A stretch of DNA of 64,000 nt from Meira nashicola (Eukaryota > Basidiomycota > Exobasidiomycetes > Exobasidiales > Brachybasidiaceae). Where the stretch lies: assembly GCA_001600355.1 (NCBI GenBank), contig BCJU01000004.1, positions 1,798,001 to 1,862,000 on the forward strand, in the 5' to 3' direction. The position numbers were made by a program, and so were the translations under genes. The notes under the pieces were generated by a model that was not told where the DNA came from, did not search any database, and saw only the letters and a list, made by a program, of their open reading frames with translations. The first letter of the stretch is position 1. Each line of letters begins with the position of its first letter. This document shows, piece after piece, positions 50,682 to 59,715 of this stretch.

Positions 50682-52136
50682 ATGGCATCCTCAACAACAG
50701 GACCATCGAATACGATGACGGAAGATGCACAGATAAGACAAGTTCCGATCAAATTACGAACTTCTCAAAGTACATTAAGCATTCCTGATGTGCCTTATTT
50801 AGTGCCTACAACATGGCGTAGAACACAACTTTCTACATTGGTAAACAGATTATTACAACAAACAGCCAACGAAGAAGATTCTTCAACTATAACAAAGAGT
50901 ATCCCATTTGATTTTATAATTAATGGTGAATTATTAAGAGTGTCTTTAAATCAATATTTACAGAGTAAAGAATTAACGGAAGAAAGTACATTGGAAATCG
51001 AATACGTTCGAAGTACTTTACCGCCTACATTCACTGCAGCATTCGAACATGACGATTGGATCGGAGGTGTTGATGGATCAAAAGAAGGATACTTTCTTAC
51101 TTCTTCATATGATGGTACATTACGCGTTTATGGATCTTCAGCTGCAGATAAACCGATTAATACATTCAGACCAACGGAAACTGCTTCTTTGACGAATGTA
51201 TGCTGGCTTAAAGATACACCTTCTTCTTCTCGTTTAGCAGTTGCAGGTATGGATGGTGCTTTACGGATTTGCAATTTACCCATAGCAGAAATTGGAGAAG
51301 AAGCTTTACCTGCTTCTTTAGAATCATTATCGTATACACACGCATTTGATACAACGATGCCTTTATCTTCCGTTTCAGTGAATAGCATTGGTGACACTTT
51401 GGCAACAGCAGGTTGGGATGGATGTGTAGCAATTTGGGATGCATCGCAAACGGATGACATTGACGGAGAAGATGAACGTTTATCAAAGCGTAGAAAAGCT
51501 GCAAAAGGTGGTGGTAGCTCTGTTTCTGGAAAAGTACGTTCAAAGAAACCTCTTTCGCTTTTATGGCATTCTACACCGATTTCAGGTTTAGAAAGGATGC
51601 CAAACACAAATGCAAGATTGGCTAATGCGGTATGGAATGAAAAACGATCAATTATTTCTGCTGGTTGGGATGGTGCAGTTCGAGGTTGGGATATAAGTAC
51701 AGCAAGTTGTACGTCTACAAAGACTTCAGATAAAGTTATTCTTTCTCTTGATGCTATGGCAGGACAAGATCTTGCTGTAACCGGACAAATGGATCGTACA
51801 GCTTCTTTGTGGGATTTACGATCACAAACTACAAACATTTCTCTGTCTTTTGCTCATTCTGCACCTGTTGGATCCGTTCGTGGTCATCCTACATCTTCTT
51901 TATTGTTTGTTTCTGGATCGTATGATGGTTTAGTACGATTGTGGGATACACGTTCTCCAAGAGCTCCTTTATTTTCTCTTGTAAGACCGAATGTTGATAA
52001 GCAAGACACAGAAACGAAAAAGAAGATTTTAGCTTTAGATTGGGATCCTACCGGTCAAACGGTTGTTGCAGGAGGAGAAGATTGTAGATTGACGGTCCAT
52101 CATGGTCATGGAATTGGTCGAGAGGATAATGCTTAA
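50682..52136 (+). CDS. YTM1: Ribosome biogenesis WD40 protein Ytm1 (WDR12)
   Basis: 484 residues. Residues 18-100 form the NLE ubiquitin-like domain (IPVKLRT-type start reading PIKLRTSQ, then IPFDFIINGELLRVSL). This is followed by the family's EHDDWIGGVDG junction and a seven-bladed WD40 propeller (about 110-475) with IISAGWDGAVRGWD and LFVSGSYDGLVRLWDTRSP. By family it forms the Nop7-Erb1-Ytm1 (PeBoW) complex for 27S pre-rRNA processing and is later removed by the Rea1 ATPase through its NLE domain. A basic insert (LSKRRKAAKGGG) between blades could be a nuclear signal. Its stop codon lies one base from the stop of the converging PTRHD1-like gene. Confidence 0.94.
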   Translation: MASSTTGPSNTMTEDAQIRQVPIKLRTSQSTLSIPDVPYLVPTTWRRTQLSTLVNRLLQQTANEEDSSTITKSIPFDFIINGELLRVSLNQYLQSKELTEESTLEIEYVRSTLPPTFTAAFEHDDWIGGVDGSKEGYFLTSSYDGTLRVYGSSAADKPINTFRPTETASLTNVCWLKDTPSSSRLAVAGMDGALRICNLPIAEIGEEALPASLESLSYTHAFDTTMPLSSVSVNSIGDTLATAGWDGCVAIWDASQTDDIDGEDERLSKRRKAAKGGGSSVSGKVRSKKPLSLLWHSTPISGLERMPNTNARLANAVWNEKRSIISAGWDGAVRGWDISTASCTSTKTSDKVILSLDAMAGQDLAVTGQMDRTASLWDLRSQTTNISLSFAHSAPVGSVRGHPTSSLLFVSGSYDGLVRLWDTRSPRAPLFSLVRPNVDKQDTETKKKILALDWDPTGQTVVAGGEDCRLTVHHGHGIGREDNA

Positions 52137-52137
52137 T

Positions 52138-52765
52138 TCAATCACGTAGTAAAGAGCAATTATTGAGAACTTTCTTTAATGCCTGTATTATAAAGAGTAT
52201 ATAAAATCAGTATATAAAAAACAACAACAATGAAAGAAATGAAATTTACACTTACTGAAGGACGATTATTTGGTGCAATTGCTAAAACTGTTGGTATATT
52301 TTCTGGTTGTTCAATCCAAAGATGATGATCTGGAAATTGTTCTTGTTGTTCTTGTTGTTCTTGTTGTTGTTGTCTTGCAACTATTAATTTTTCACTTAAT
52401 TCATTTAAACTTTCACCTTTTTTTGTTTTTAAAACAATTTTACGCATTTTAGGTAAATTTTCTAAAGAAAGATAAGATTGCGTATTGGGTTGGGTATATG
52501 TTTTTGCAATTATTGCACTTGTTGCATGTCCGGCTTGTGCCATCATCGGTCCCATTGACCAACCAGGTTGACGATCGAATAAAGATGAATCGACTATTAA
52601 TTGCATGACTAGTGATGATGGTGTGCTTGCTGCTTGCTGTTGTTGTTGCTCTTCTGAAATCATCTTTGTTGATTTGAACGTTCGGTAATATACAGCTCCA
52701 ATTTTTGCACTTATACGCTTTATCGTCGATCTTCTAACTGATGATACTGTAAGAAGCGAAAACAT
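52138..52765 (-). CDS. PTRHD1-like peptidyl-tRNA hydrolase-domain protein
   Basis: Two exons on the minus strand: 52765-52256 and 52182-52138, with a 73-nt intron (donor GTAAGTG, acceptor ATACAG), giving 184 residues. Without splicing the frame would run into an implausible hydrophobic tail. Spliced, it ends NNRPSALKKVLNNCSLLRD, like PTRHD1. The core shows LVMQLIVD, MMAQAGHATSAII and HLWIEQPENIPTVLA, the PTH2-fold pattern of PTRHD1, which lacks proven hydrolase function. A Gln/Glu-rich insert (about 130-142) precedes the last strand. The ATG at 52765 starts a basic, Ser-rich N-terminus of about 35 residues that could target mitochondria. Confidence 0.82.
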
Positions 52766-53074
52766 ATGATCCACGAGGAGGTGAAGAAGAAGGGAAGAAA
52801 GTGTTGGTTCAGAATAGTTGAACACTTTTTTACGCGCTGCGTCCGCCCAATAAATAATGTACCGACATTTTAAACTTAACCTTTAACCAGCAACTTTCGG
52901 AAGCGGACAACAAGAAACACTCGGAGAATAATGAAAGTATAATTTATATATTAACAAGTATTAATTTTAGCAAAGTGCAATTTTACTTTTTGTGGAATAG
53001 TAGAATAAAGAAGAAAAAAGATTATTACGTGAAGGAAGGATACAATGATTGTTGTGTGTGTGTGAGTGAGCATG
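52766..53074. other. Intergenic, PTRHD1-like promoter
   Basis: 309 bp, AT-rich, between the PTRHD1-like start and the 3' end of the mucin-like gene. A TG-rich patch lies at 53053-53068. No gene seen. Confidence 0.4.
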
Positions 53075-54442
53075 TTATGCATCCGGATTATGCAAATGCA
53101 AAGGACGATTTTGATAATTTTGATTTTCGTTTATGACGGTTCCATTATCATCTTGGTCAAATTGTGGTGAAGAAAGGAAGAAGTTATTATCTGACAACAT
53201 TTGTGCTGTTCCTTGTGAAAATCTATGTTCGTTCATTTGTCCACCTGAAGATGATAAAGGTCTTTCAATTGTAGGAGGAGGAGAGTTATTTCCAACTGGA
53301 CTTCCATAACGTGAAGGTCCATTTGCAGTTTGTGGAGGTGAATTAGTTGAATGATGTGAATAACTTGCAGCAGCAGCGGCGGCGGCAGCCATTGCTTGTG
53401 CTTGTGCTTGTTGTCTTGCACGTTCTTCACGTACTTCAGGTGCATCTAAATGACTATAATCAGGAGCAGCTGCAGCAGCGGAAGAATGAGCACCGTTTGA
53501 GAATGAATTGATTGAATGACCCCATTGTTGTGATTGTTGTTGTTGTGAGTTATAATGTGCATTATCAGATGTTGGTACTCCTCCATAAGAAGGTGCAGAA
53601 TTTGCATATTCACGCATTTCATCTTCTCCACCTGCATGATTATAAGAGTTATAATCACCGCCATTATAATTATTATTATAACCTTCTTCATCATCAACAT
53701 TTGGTAACGTTCCACCATTATAACCTTGACTCTTTCTACGATTTGAGAATGAATTTCCCATTGTTCCACCAACTCCTGCTGCTCCTGCAGTTGGATCAAA
53801 AGTTGGCCAATCGACATCTAAGCCATCATTATTATTCTTATTTGGACGTTGACCGAAACATAATAGCCAACCATGACCTGTACGTGATCTTCTTCTACGC
53901 CAAATTATAATTGCTAAAATCAATAAAGTTAATAATCCTAAACCACCTACAACACCACCAACTACACCACCAATCAAACCACCATTTGATGATGAAGAAG
54001 AACCACTTGTTGGTCTTGAAGTTTCAGAACCAGCGGAAGCAGTTGAAACTACAACTGTAGGTGCATTTGTGACAACTGTTACCGAAGTTACAACTCCATT
54101 ACTCGTTGTTTGTTGTATGATTGTTGATGAACGTGAAGATGTGATACTTGTAACTTGCTCTCTAGTCGAAGAAGAAGTAGAAGAAGGAGAAGATGAAGTT
54201 GAAGATGGTGAAGATGGTGAAGATGTCGTTGAACTTGTTGTTGATCCACCTCCTCCTGTGTTACCATTACCTGTCGATCCACCACCACCACCTCCTGTAC
54301 TACCTCCATTTGATCCTCCTCCGCCACTTCCATCATTATTTGATGTAGTAGAAAAATCAAACAAAGATGATAAAAATTGTCTTTTTTCCTCATTTTCCCT
54401 TGCCACCATTGGCAAAGGAGTTTCTAATGCCGCCAATGGCAT
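53075..54442 (-). CDS. Mucin-like single-pass membrane protein, possible wall sensor
   Basis: 455 residues. A Gly-rich stretch (about 37-65) and a Ser/Thr-rich stretch (66-150) look like a heavily O-mannosylated ectodomain. One membrane helix at about 158-180 (GLIGGVVGGVVGGLGLLTLL) is followed by WRRRR as a stop-transfer signal. The cytosolic part (about 190-455) is low-complexity, rich in Asn, Tyr, Gly and Gln. This is the layout of Mid2/Wsc-type stress sensors and related fungal membrane mucins, but no WSC domain is present. The N-terminus (MPLAALETPLPMVARENEEK) is not a signal peptide, so either it is a type III protein or a 5' exon is missing. I assign no specific function. Confidence 0.7.
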   Translation of the reverse strand: MPLAALETPLPMVARENEEKRQFLSSLFDFSTTSNNDGSGGGGSNGGSTGGGGGGSTGNGNTGGGGSTTSSTTSSPSSPSSTSSSPSSTSSSTREQVTSITSSRSSTIIQQTTSNGVVTSVTVVTNAPTVVVSTASAGSETSRPTSGSSSSSNGGLIGGVVGGVVGGLGLLTLLILAIIIWRRRRSRTGHGWLLCFGQRPNKNNNDGLDVDWPTFDPTAGAAGVGGTMGNSFSNRRKSQGYNGGTLPNVDDEEGYNNNYNGGDYNSYNHAGGEDEMREYANSAPSYGGVPTSDNAHYNSQQQQSQQWGHSINSFSNGAHSSAAAAAPDYSHLDAPEVREERARQQAQAQAMAAAAAAAASYSHHSTNSPPQTANGPSRYGSPVGNNSPPPTIERPLSSSGGQMNEHRFSQGTAQMLSDNNFFLSSPQFDQDDNGTVINENQNYQNRPLHLHNPDA

Positions 54443-55003
54443 TTTTGTTTTATGATTATAATAGGTAATCCGAGATGAAAGTTAAAATGGATAAAGAACA
54501 ATAATCAATTCTTATACATTCCGTTTATCTGCACATTTGAATCACATAAAAAGAAATGCAATATGATGTATACTACATGCATCATTCTCAAAATATGTAC
54601 ATGAGTAAGAAACCGTTGTAAAATTTGTATTCATCTTTAGCGTTAAAATTCAAAATTCAATAAAATTTTATTTTATTTAGGCAATTCTTGTACCTTGGCG
54701 TAGAGAGTGATTGTAGGGTGTAGGCATGTGAGAAGTGAGAACCCTTGCTTCCCGCTCATTCGCCTCCTTTGTCTTTCCCGCTTTTAATAATAACAATACA
54801 CAGTTCAGCACAAGGCCCGTCGCTGCTCACAAACAATACAATACTGTATATTATAGCGAGAGTAAAGCCACGGAAGTGCGAAGTCGCGTGTCTAAAAAAA
54901 AAGCTACACAGCCCACAGCTAAGAAATAAATCGAATTGCATTTTGATCTTTTAACCGTTTTAGATAAATCTATGTTGTAGTGCTGTACAAAAGCGTATAG
55001 TTT
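54443..55003. other. Intergenic, upstream of U6
   Basis: 561 bp holding the promoter of the mucin-like gene and the upstream region of U6. An open frame at 54735-54929 looks like a presequence but has no ATG. TATAG at 54996-55000 is too close to U6 to be its TATA box. Nothing else recognised. Confidence 0.4.
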
Positions 55004-55124
55004 GGTTGCCCCTCGTGGGCATATATTAAACTTGAAACGATACAGAGAAGATTAGCATTGCCCCTGCATAAGGATGACAATTTTGATCGAAAAGGTTGTG
55101 ACTACGGTCACAAATTATGTTTTT
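55004..55124 (+). ncRNA. U6 spliceosomal snRNA
   Basis: The 5' stem-loop is TGCCC-CTCGT-GGGCA. It is followed by the near-invariant U6 core, including ACGATACAGAGAAGATTAGC (the ACAGAGA box that pairs with 5' splice sites, and AGC of the catalytic triad) and the internal stem-loop region CCCCTGCATAAGGATGAC. The core is continuous, without the intron found in some fungal U6 genes. After GATGACA comes an unusual 3' part with a perfect 7-bp hairpin (TTGTGAC 55096-55102, loop TACG, GTCACAA 55107-55113) before T5 at 55120-55124, the likely Pol III stop. That gives about 121 nt, longer than the usual 100-112. A T4 run at 55081-55084 would be too early. The 5' end is placed by the stem-loop and is uncertain by a few bases. 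Confidence 0.92.
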
Positions 55125-55345
55125 ACCTTTTTGTCATTCAAAGTGAGCAATCATGACAAGAAGATGAGTATCGTGTTTGTACTCAAAATCTACACTTATG
55201 ACAAGAAGACACGGAGTGTGTTTGAAAATATAGTATTATTCATCAAAAAGAGCATAAAACAAAGAAACATATAATAAAGCAAAGTTGAAAGAAGAATAAA
55301 AAAAATAAAATAAACTATAAAAAACTAGTCGAGGGTATATTGCTC

Positions 55346-58300
55346 CTACATAGACATCGAACGTAAACGACTTCCAGTCAATAATTCGGAAGGTGTGCCA
55401 CCTTGCTGCTTTTGATTTCTTTCTGCTGCAAAAATTTTTGATTCAGTTAATTGAGCTTTTGGATCAAAAGATTTTGGTGATTTAAACGTATAACCAACAA
55501 AAGCCAATTGTTTACGCATTTCTAATAAATGTTGACCTTGTGCTTTATCACGTAACATTGGATCTCTTGCTTGTTCTACAGGTGCAGGTTGACCATTCTT
55601 TGCCGCTTCTGCCGCTCCAGGTGCAGGTAAAGGTTCATCTTCAATATCATCTTCGAAATGTTTTGTATCTGCAGGATGACTTAATGCAGGAACAAAAGGT
55701 GCTTTTGATTGATGTAAATTTGACCAATCAATTCCACGGAACCAAGGATGTGCCATCAATTCTTCTACACCATCCACTAATCCTCCTTTTTCTCCATTTC
55801 CTCCTCCTCCACCTCCAGCTGCAAATCCACTTCTTTGTTGTCTACTACCTTGTAATAATGAATTAGGTCTACTAACACTTGCAGTTGCTTGACTTCCTAA
55901 TCTATCTTCACGTTCACAAATCAATTTTGAAATGAAATCCTGAGCTTCACGTGAAATCTTTGGCTTTGGTGGAAATCGTAACGTTTGTCTCCAATTTAAA
56001 ATCTTTTGTCTTGTAAGATGACGTGATTTACTAACAAAAGGTGGATAACCGTACAACATTTCAAACACAATCACTCCTAAAGACCACCAATCACAAGATT
56101 GATCATATCCTAATCCACGTAAAACTTCAGGTGCCATATAATTATTCGTTCCAACGACAGAATAAGCAATCTTTTTCCTATTCTTTTCTCGCCATGTTAA
56201 AACGTGCGTTAAAGGTGTTCCATCTTGATTTCTATCGCTCATAACATCTTTCAATTCTTTTTCTGTTAATGCTCCTCCATCTTTTCCACCACCACGTGTT
56301 CCTCTTCCTTGGATAGCTGTTGAATTTATTCCTCCTGCTGCACGAGCTGAACCTGAATCTTCTAAATCGATTCCATGCTTTTTCAACATATTTTTACGTT
56401 GCTGATCATAATATGCTCCATCATGTGCCCAATGGAAACTTTGACAAAGACCGAAGTCTGCCAATTTAACATGACCTTGAGAAGTGAATAAGAAATTGTC
56501 TGGTTTAATATCACGATGAATATATCCTAATCTATGTGCTTCATGAACGGCTAAAATCATTTCCGCAACGTAAAATTTAGCAAAATCTTCCGCGAAAATA
56601 TCTTTTTCGATTAAAAGATTCAATAAATCTCCACCTCCCATAAATTCCATTATCAAATATAAATGATCAACATCTTGAAAGCTATACACCAACTTTACGA
56701 TCCATTTTGCATTTTGACTTGCACTTGCACTTGTCATCAAATCACGTTCAGCACGTACATGACCTTCTTGTCCTTTACGTAACATATCTGCTTTACGTAA
56801 TTGTTTCATTGCGTATAAACCACCCGTTTGACGTTCTTGTACTAATGCAACAACTCCAAAAGCACCATGACCAATAGTCTTTAAACGTGAAAAGCTATTC
56901 ACATTCACTCGAGCACGAATATCACGAAGGTATTCAGTTTCATTTGCTACCCATGCATTCCTTATCGCTTCTTTTGATGAATCAGGAATACGTAATAATG
57001 CTAATTCTGCTTCTAATCCTGCTTTACGTGTTTCTCGTGCTTGTGGCTTTTTCAAAATACCATAATATAAATTTTCAAAATAAATCTTTGCTGCAACTGA
57101 TTTTTCAACTGTTGTTAAACTTGGTCTCATTGCTGCTCCTGCATGATTCACTAAAATATCTGCCATTGCTTCTCCTGCCAAATTGCGCGTGTTGGTGGTT
57201 GTTGTTGCTAAACTATCACGAACTACCATCGAAACAGGTCTATCGAATAAAGCATCAATCGCACCTCCACCGCCCGGTAATCCATCAATCGCTTTGCTTG
57301 CCCTTCTTTCATCAATTGGTTGAATGCTATGTGAATTTTCAGTAATCGCATTCACTGCGACAGATTGTGGTTGGAAGTGCAAGTAATCTGGGACATCTTG
57401 TGTTTTTGCTAATGGTCCAGGTGAACTTACAAGCATCGTTCCTTGCGTATTCGTTCTTGGCATCATTCCAGGTCTTGTTGCTAGTGGAGATTGTGCTATA
57501 CTTGTTGGAGAAATTGATTTATGCGGTGGTGTCATAGGAGAAACAGTTTGTCCATTTTGTTGAATTTCTTCTTCAATCTGTTCAAATCCTGCAACATTAC
57601 CCACACCAGGTGAAGGTCTTTGAGTTTGAGTTGAATTACCGGATAAAGTACTATGTCCAATCGTTGCAGTCGTTGCAGTTGCATAGGTAAGGTTACTTGG
57701 AGTTCCATTTACGATATGAAGTTGTTTTGGATTATCTCTAAATGCGCTTTCTTGATGAAGAGCTGCTTGAATTTGTGCAATTGCTTCTGCTTGATTCCTT
57801 GCTGCTTGAACGCGCATCGCTTCTTTACAACGTTCAATCCAAGCAGGATCAGCAATTTTACCAACATTATCTCTTCCCCATCTACGTAAAATTTCTTCAG
57901 CTTGTTCTGCATCACTTGCATGTGCAGCATGTACGAAACTATCAATCCTTGGTGCTCCAACCATATCGATACTTATCCTCTTCTTTGCCGCTTTTGGGCC
58001 GAGAGCAGCGCCAGAATTGGGCATAGGATTAGGCATTGGATTGTATGAGGAATTCATAGGAACGGACATCCTATTCGTTCTTGTTGTAGGTAACAATGCA
58101 GGATTTTGCATAGAATTTCTTGAAGTGACATTTTGAAGAGGGGGAGCAGGAGAACTAAAGAAAGGATCTTCTTTACCTCCACCATTCAAACCAATACGTG
58201 TGCCATTAGCATTCGAATCTTTACGGAATCTACCTGTTGCTTTACTAAATGTAGCTTTAAAGCCATTTTGAGCAACAGGTCTACCGGCAGGATTATTAAC

Positions 58301-58960
58301 GAGTGAAAGGATATCAAAGAAACCTTTATGCATAAATGCGCTTCCTTTACCAATAGCTCCGGTCCTACGTGCTTCTTCATCATCCAATGCAAAAGGTTGA
58401 TAACCATTACCAGCAGGACTGTGAAGTCTACTGGGAGAAGAATTGAGATGGAAAGGACGTGCTCTAACAGCAGGATAATTCAAACCACCTTCACCGGTAG
58501 ATGACATTGGAGATGTTCTTCCAGTTTCAGCCATCGAATGCATTGTTGTTGGAGAGATTGGTCTTGTAGTAGTAGATGAAGAATCATTCGAAGGTCTCAT
58601 TCCAGATTGTCCAACCGAATGAGCAAATCGTCTTTGTTGTTGGGGGGCTTGAACAAATTGCTTTTGCGGAGAAGCAGAATAATCCATACCGGATCCAGGA
58701 AAGGGAAATTGTGCAGTTTGTACACCTTGTTGAACGGAAGTAGATGCTTGCCAACGTGATGAAGGACTTAAAGGAGGTGCTTGATTACCACCACCACCGG
58801 CTCCATTTGGATTACCATAAGAAGGTCTCATTATATAAGAAGGACGCATACGTTCTTCATGTTCATACCATGCCGCTTCACGTTCAGCATATGAATTCGT
58901 CATTCCGGGTGGTTGAGGAAGAGGTCTACCACTGGATCTAGGCATAGCCATCGTTGTCAT
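55346..58960 (-). CDS. NDR/LATS-family AGC protein kinase
   Basis: 1204 residues from the ATG at 58960; the frame runs on upstream without an ATG. Residues 1-600 are low-complexity. About 620-690 is a helical MOB-binding region typical of NDR kinases (YFENLYYGILKKPQ, then ANETEYLRDIRARV). The kinase domain starts at IGHGAFGVV (about 695) and has AMKQL, HRDIKPDN, DFGLC and, after a long basic insert, the activation site AYSVVGTNNYMAPE (about 930). The hydrophobic motif FVGYTF (about 1157) carries the regulatory Thr. By family, with a Mob partner, it controls polarity, septation or mitotic exit. Sequence features are mixed between the Cbk1/Orb6 and Dbf2/Sid2 branches, so I give no symbol. Confidence 0.9.
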   Translation of the reverse strand: MTTMAMPRSSGRPLPQPPGMTNSYAEREAAWYEHEERMRPSYIMRPSYGNPNGAGGGGNQAPPLSPSSRWQASTSVQQGVQTAQFPFPGSGMDYSASPQKQFVQAPQQQRRFAHSVGQSGMRPSNDSSSTTTRPISPTTMHSMAETGRTSPMSSTGEGGLNYPAVRARPFHLNSSPSRLHSPAGNGYQPFALDDEEARRTGAIGKGSAFMHKGFFDILSLVNNPAGRPVAQNGFKATFSKATGRFRKDSNANGTRIGLNGGGKEDPFFSSPAPPLQNVTSRNSMQNPALLPTTRTNRMSVPMNSSYNPMPNPMPNSGAALGPKAAKKRISIDMVGAPRIDSFVHAAHASDAEQAEEILRRWGRDNVGKIADPAWIERCKEAMRVQAARNQAEAIAQIQAALHQESAFRDNPKQLHIVNGTPSNLTYATATTATIGHSTLSGNSTQTQRPSPGVGNVAGFEQIEEEIQQNGQTVSPMTPPHKSISPTSIAQSPLATRPGMMPRTNTQGTMLVSSPGPLAKTQDVPDYLHFQPQSVAVNAITENSHSIQPIDERRASKAIDGLPGGGGAIDALFDRPVSMVVRDSLATTTTNTRNLAGEAMADILVNHAGAAMRPSLTTVEKSVAAKIYFENLYYGILKKPQARETRKAGLEAELALLRIPDSSKEAIRNAWVANETEYLRDIRARVNVNSFSRLKTIGHGAFGVVALVQERQTGGLYAMKQLRKADMLRKGQEGHVRAERDLMTSASASQNAKWIVKLVYSFQDVDHLYLIMEFMGGGDLLNLLIEKDIFAEDFAKFYVAEMILAVHEAHRLGYIHRDIKPDNFLFTSQGHVKLADFGLCQSFHWAHDGAYYDQQRKNMLKKHGIDLEDSGSARAAGGINSTAIQGRGTRGGGKDGGALTEKELKDVMSDRNQDGTPLTHVLTWREKNRKKIAYSVVGTNNYMAPEVLRGLGYDQSCDWWSLGVIVFEMLYGYPPFVSKSRHLTRQKILNWRQTLRFPPKPKISREAQDFISKLICEREDRLGSQATASVSRPNSLLQGSRQQRSGFAAGGGGGGNGEKGGLVDGVEELMAHPWFRGIDWSNLHQSKAPFVPALSHPADTKHFEDDIEDEPLPAPGAAEAAKNGQPAPVEQARDPMLRDKAQGQHLLEMRKQLAFVGYTFKSPKSFDPKAQLTESKIFAAERNQKQQGGTPSELLTGSRLRSMSM

Positions 58961-59715
58961 TATGTCCTTTAAAAGAGGAAGGGAAGAAAGATTGTTCAAA
59001 AAAAAAGAAGTACTTTGAATGAACAAATGAATGATCACCGTAATGATGGATGATGAGAGAACAGAATCTGATTGAGATTGTTATTACATCATATTTTGGT
59101 ACTCACACTACATGCATACATACATATGTACATACATCAAAAGCCATTCTTGAATGTATAGGAGAGGAGTCTACTCTTGTGCATATACTCTCCAATTATA
59201 CTCTCATCGGCTTGATACATACATAAATTGCACCCTCTGCCTATGTATAGCTTGTTTGTTGGGTTCAGATCATGATCAGGCTTAAGTTAAGCAATCTGCA
59301 TTCAAAGAGAGAACGATCCTATATCAAATTAAAAAAAAAAATAGCAAAGAAGTGTTACTTTCTCTTTAAGCTTTTTTAGTGAGAATACGCACGTTTAATG
59401 CAAGCAAGTGTTGCTTTTGAAAAAAATACCCCTGAGTAAAAAAAATAAAAATAAAAAACAAGGCTTTTCCCCGCGACTCTGTCTTCTTCCTCTACTGCCT
59501 CATCATGCACGCTTCTTGCATTGTACATTAGCGCTGAAAAAAGTGTTAATTGTATGTACAGTGCTTTTTACACTCAGGGGCTTTGAAAAGGAATCGGCTT
59601 CTTGATCTATGTTTTACCCGTCTCTTTTCGCAAACAGGTTGTTAGTTGTGGTTGTTTTTTTCTCTAATATGAATATACAAAAAGATAAGAGTGTATTGTT
59701 ATTAAATATACAAGA
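58961..59715. other. Intergenic region, NDR kinase promoter
   Basis: 755 bp. It contains a CATACATACATATGTACATACATC stretch near 59114 and several A-runs. No supported gene. The right end is the RIO2 3' region. Confidence 0.45.

Noticed and set aside
52183..52255. A hydrophobic C-terminal tail on the PTRHD1-like protein suggesting a tail anchor.
   Set aside because: The stretch is bounded by GTAAGTG and ATACAG, and splicing it out gives the family's normal C-terminus.
54735..54929. A 64-codon frame whose translation looks like a mitochondrial presequence (Arg/Ser-rich start).
   Set aside because: It begins with GTG, has an in-frame stop directly upstream and no ATG, and I see no acceptor site linking it to an upstream exon.
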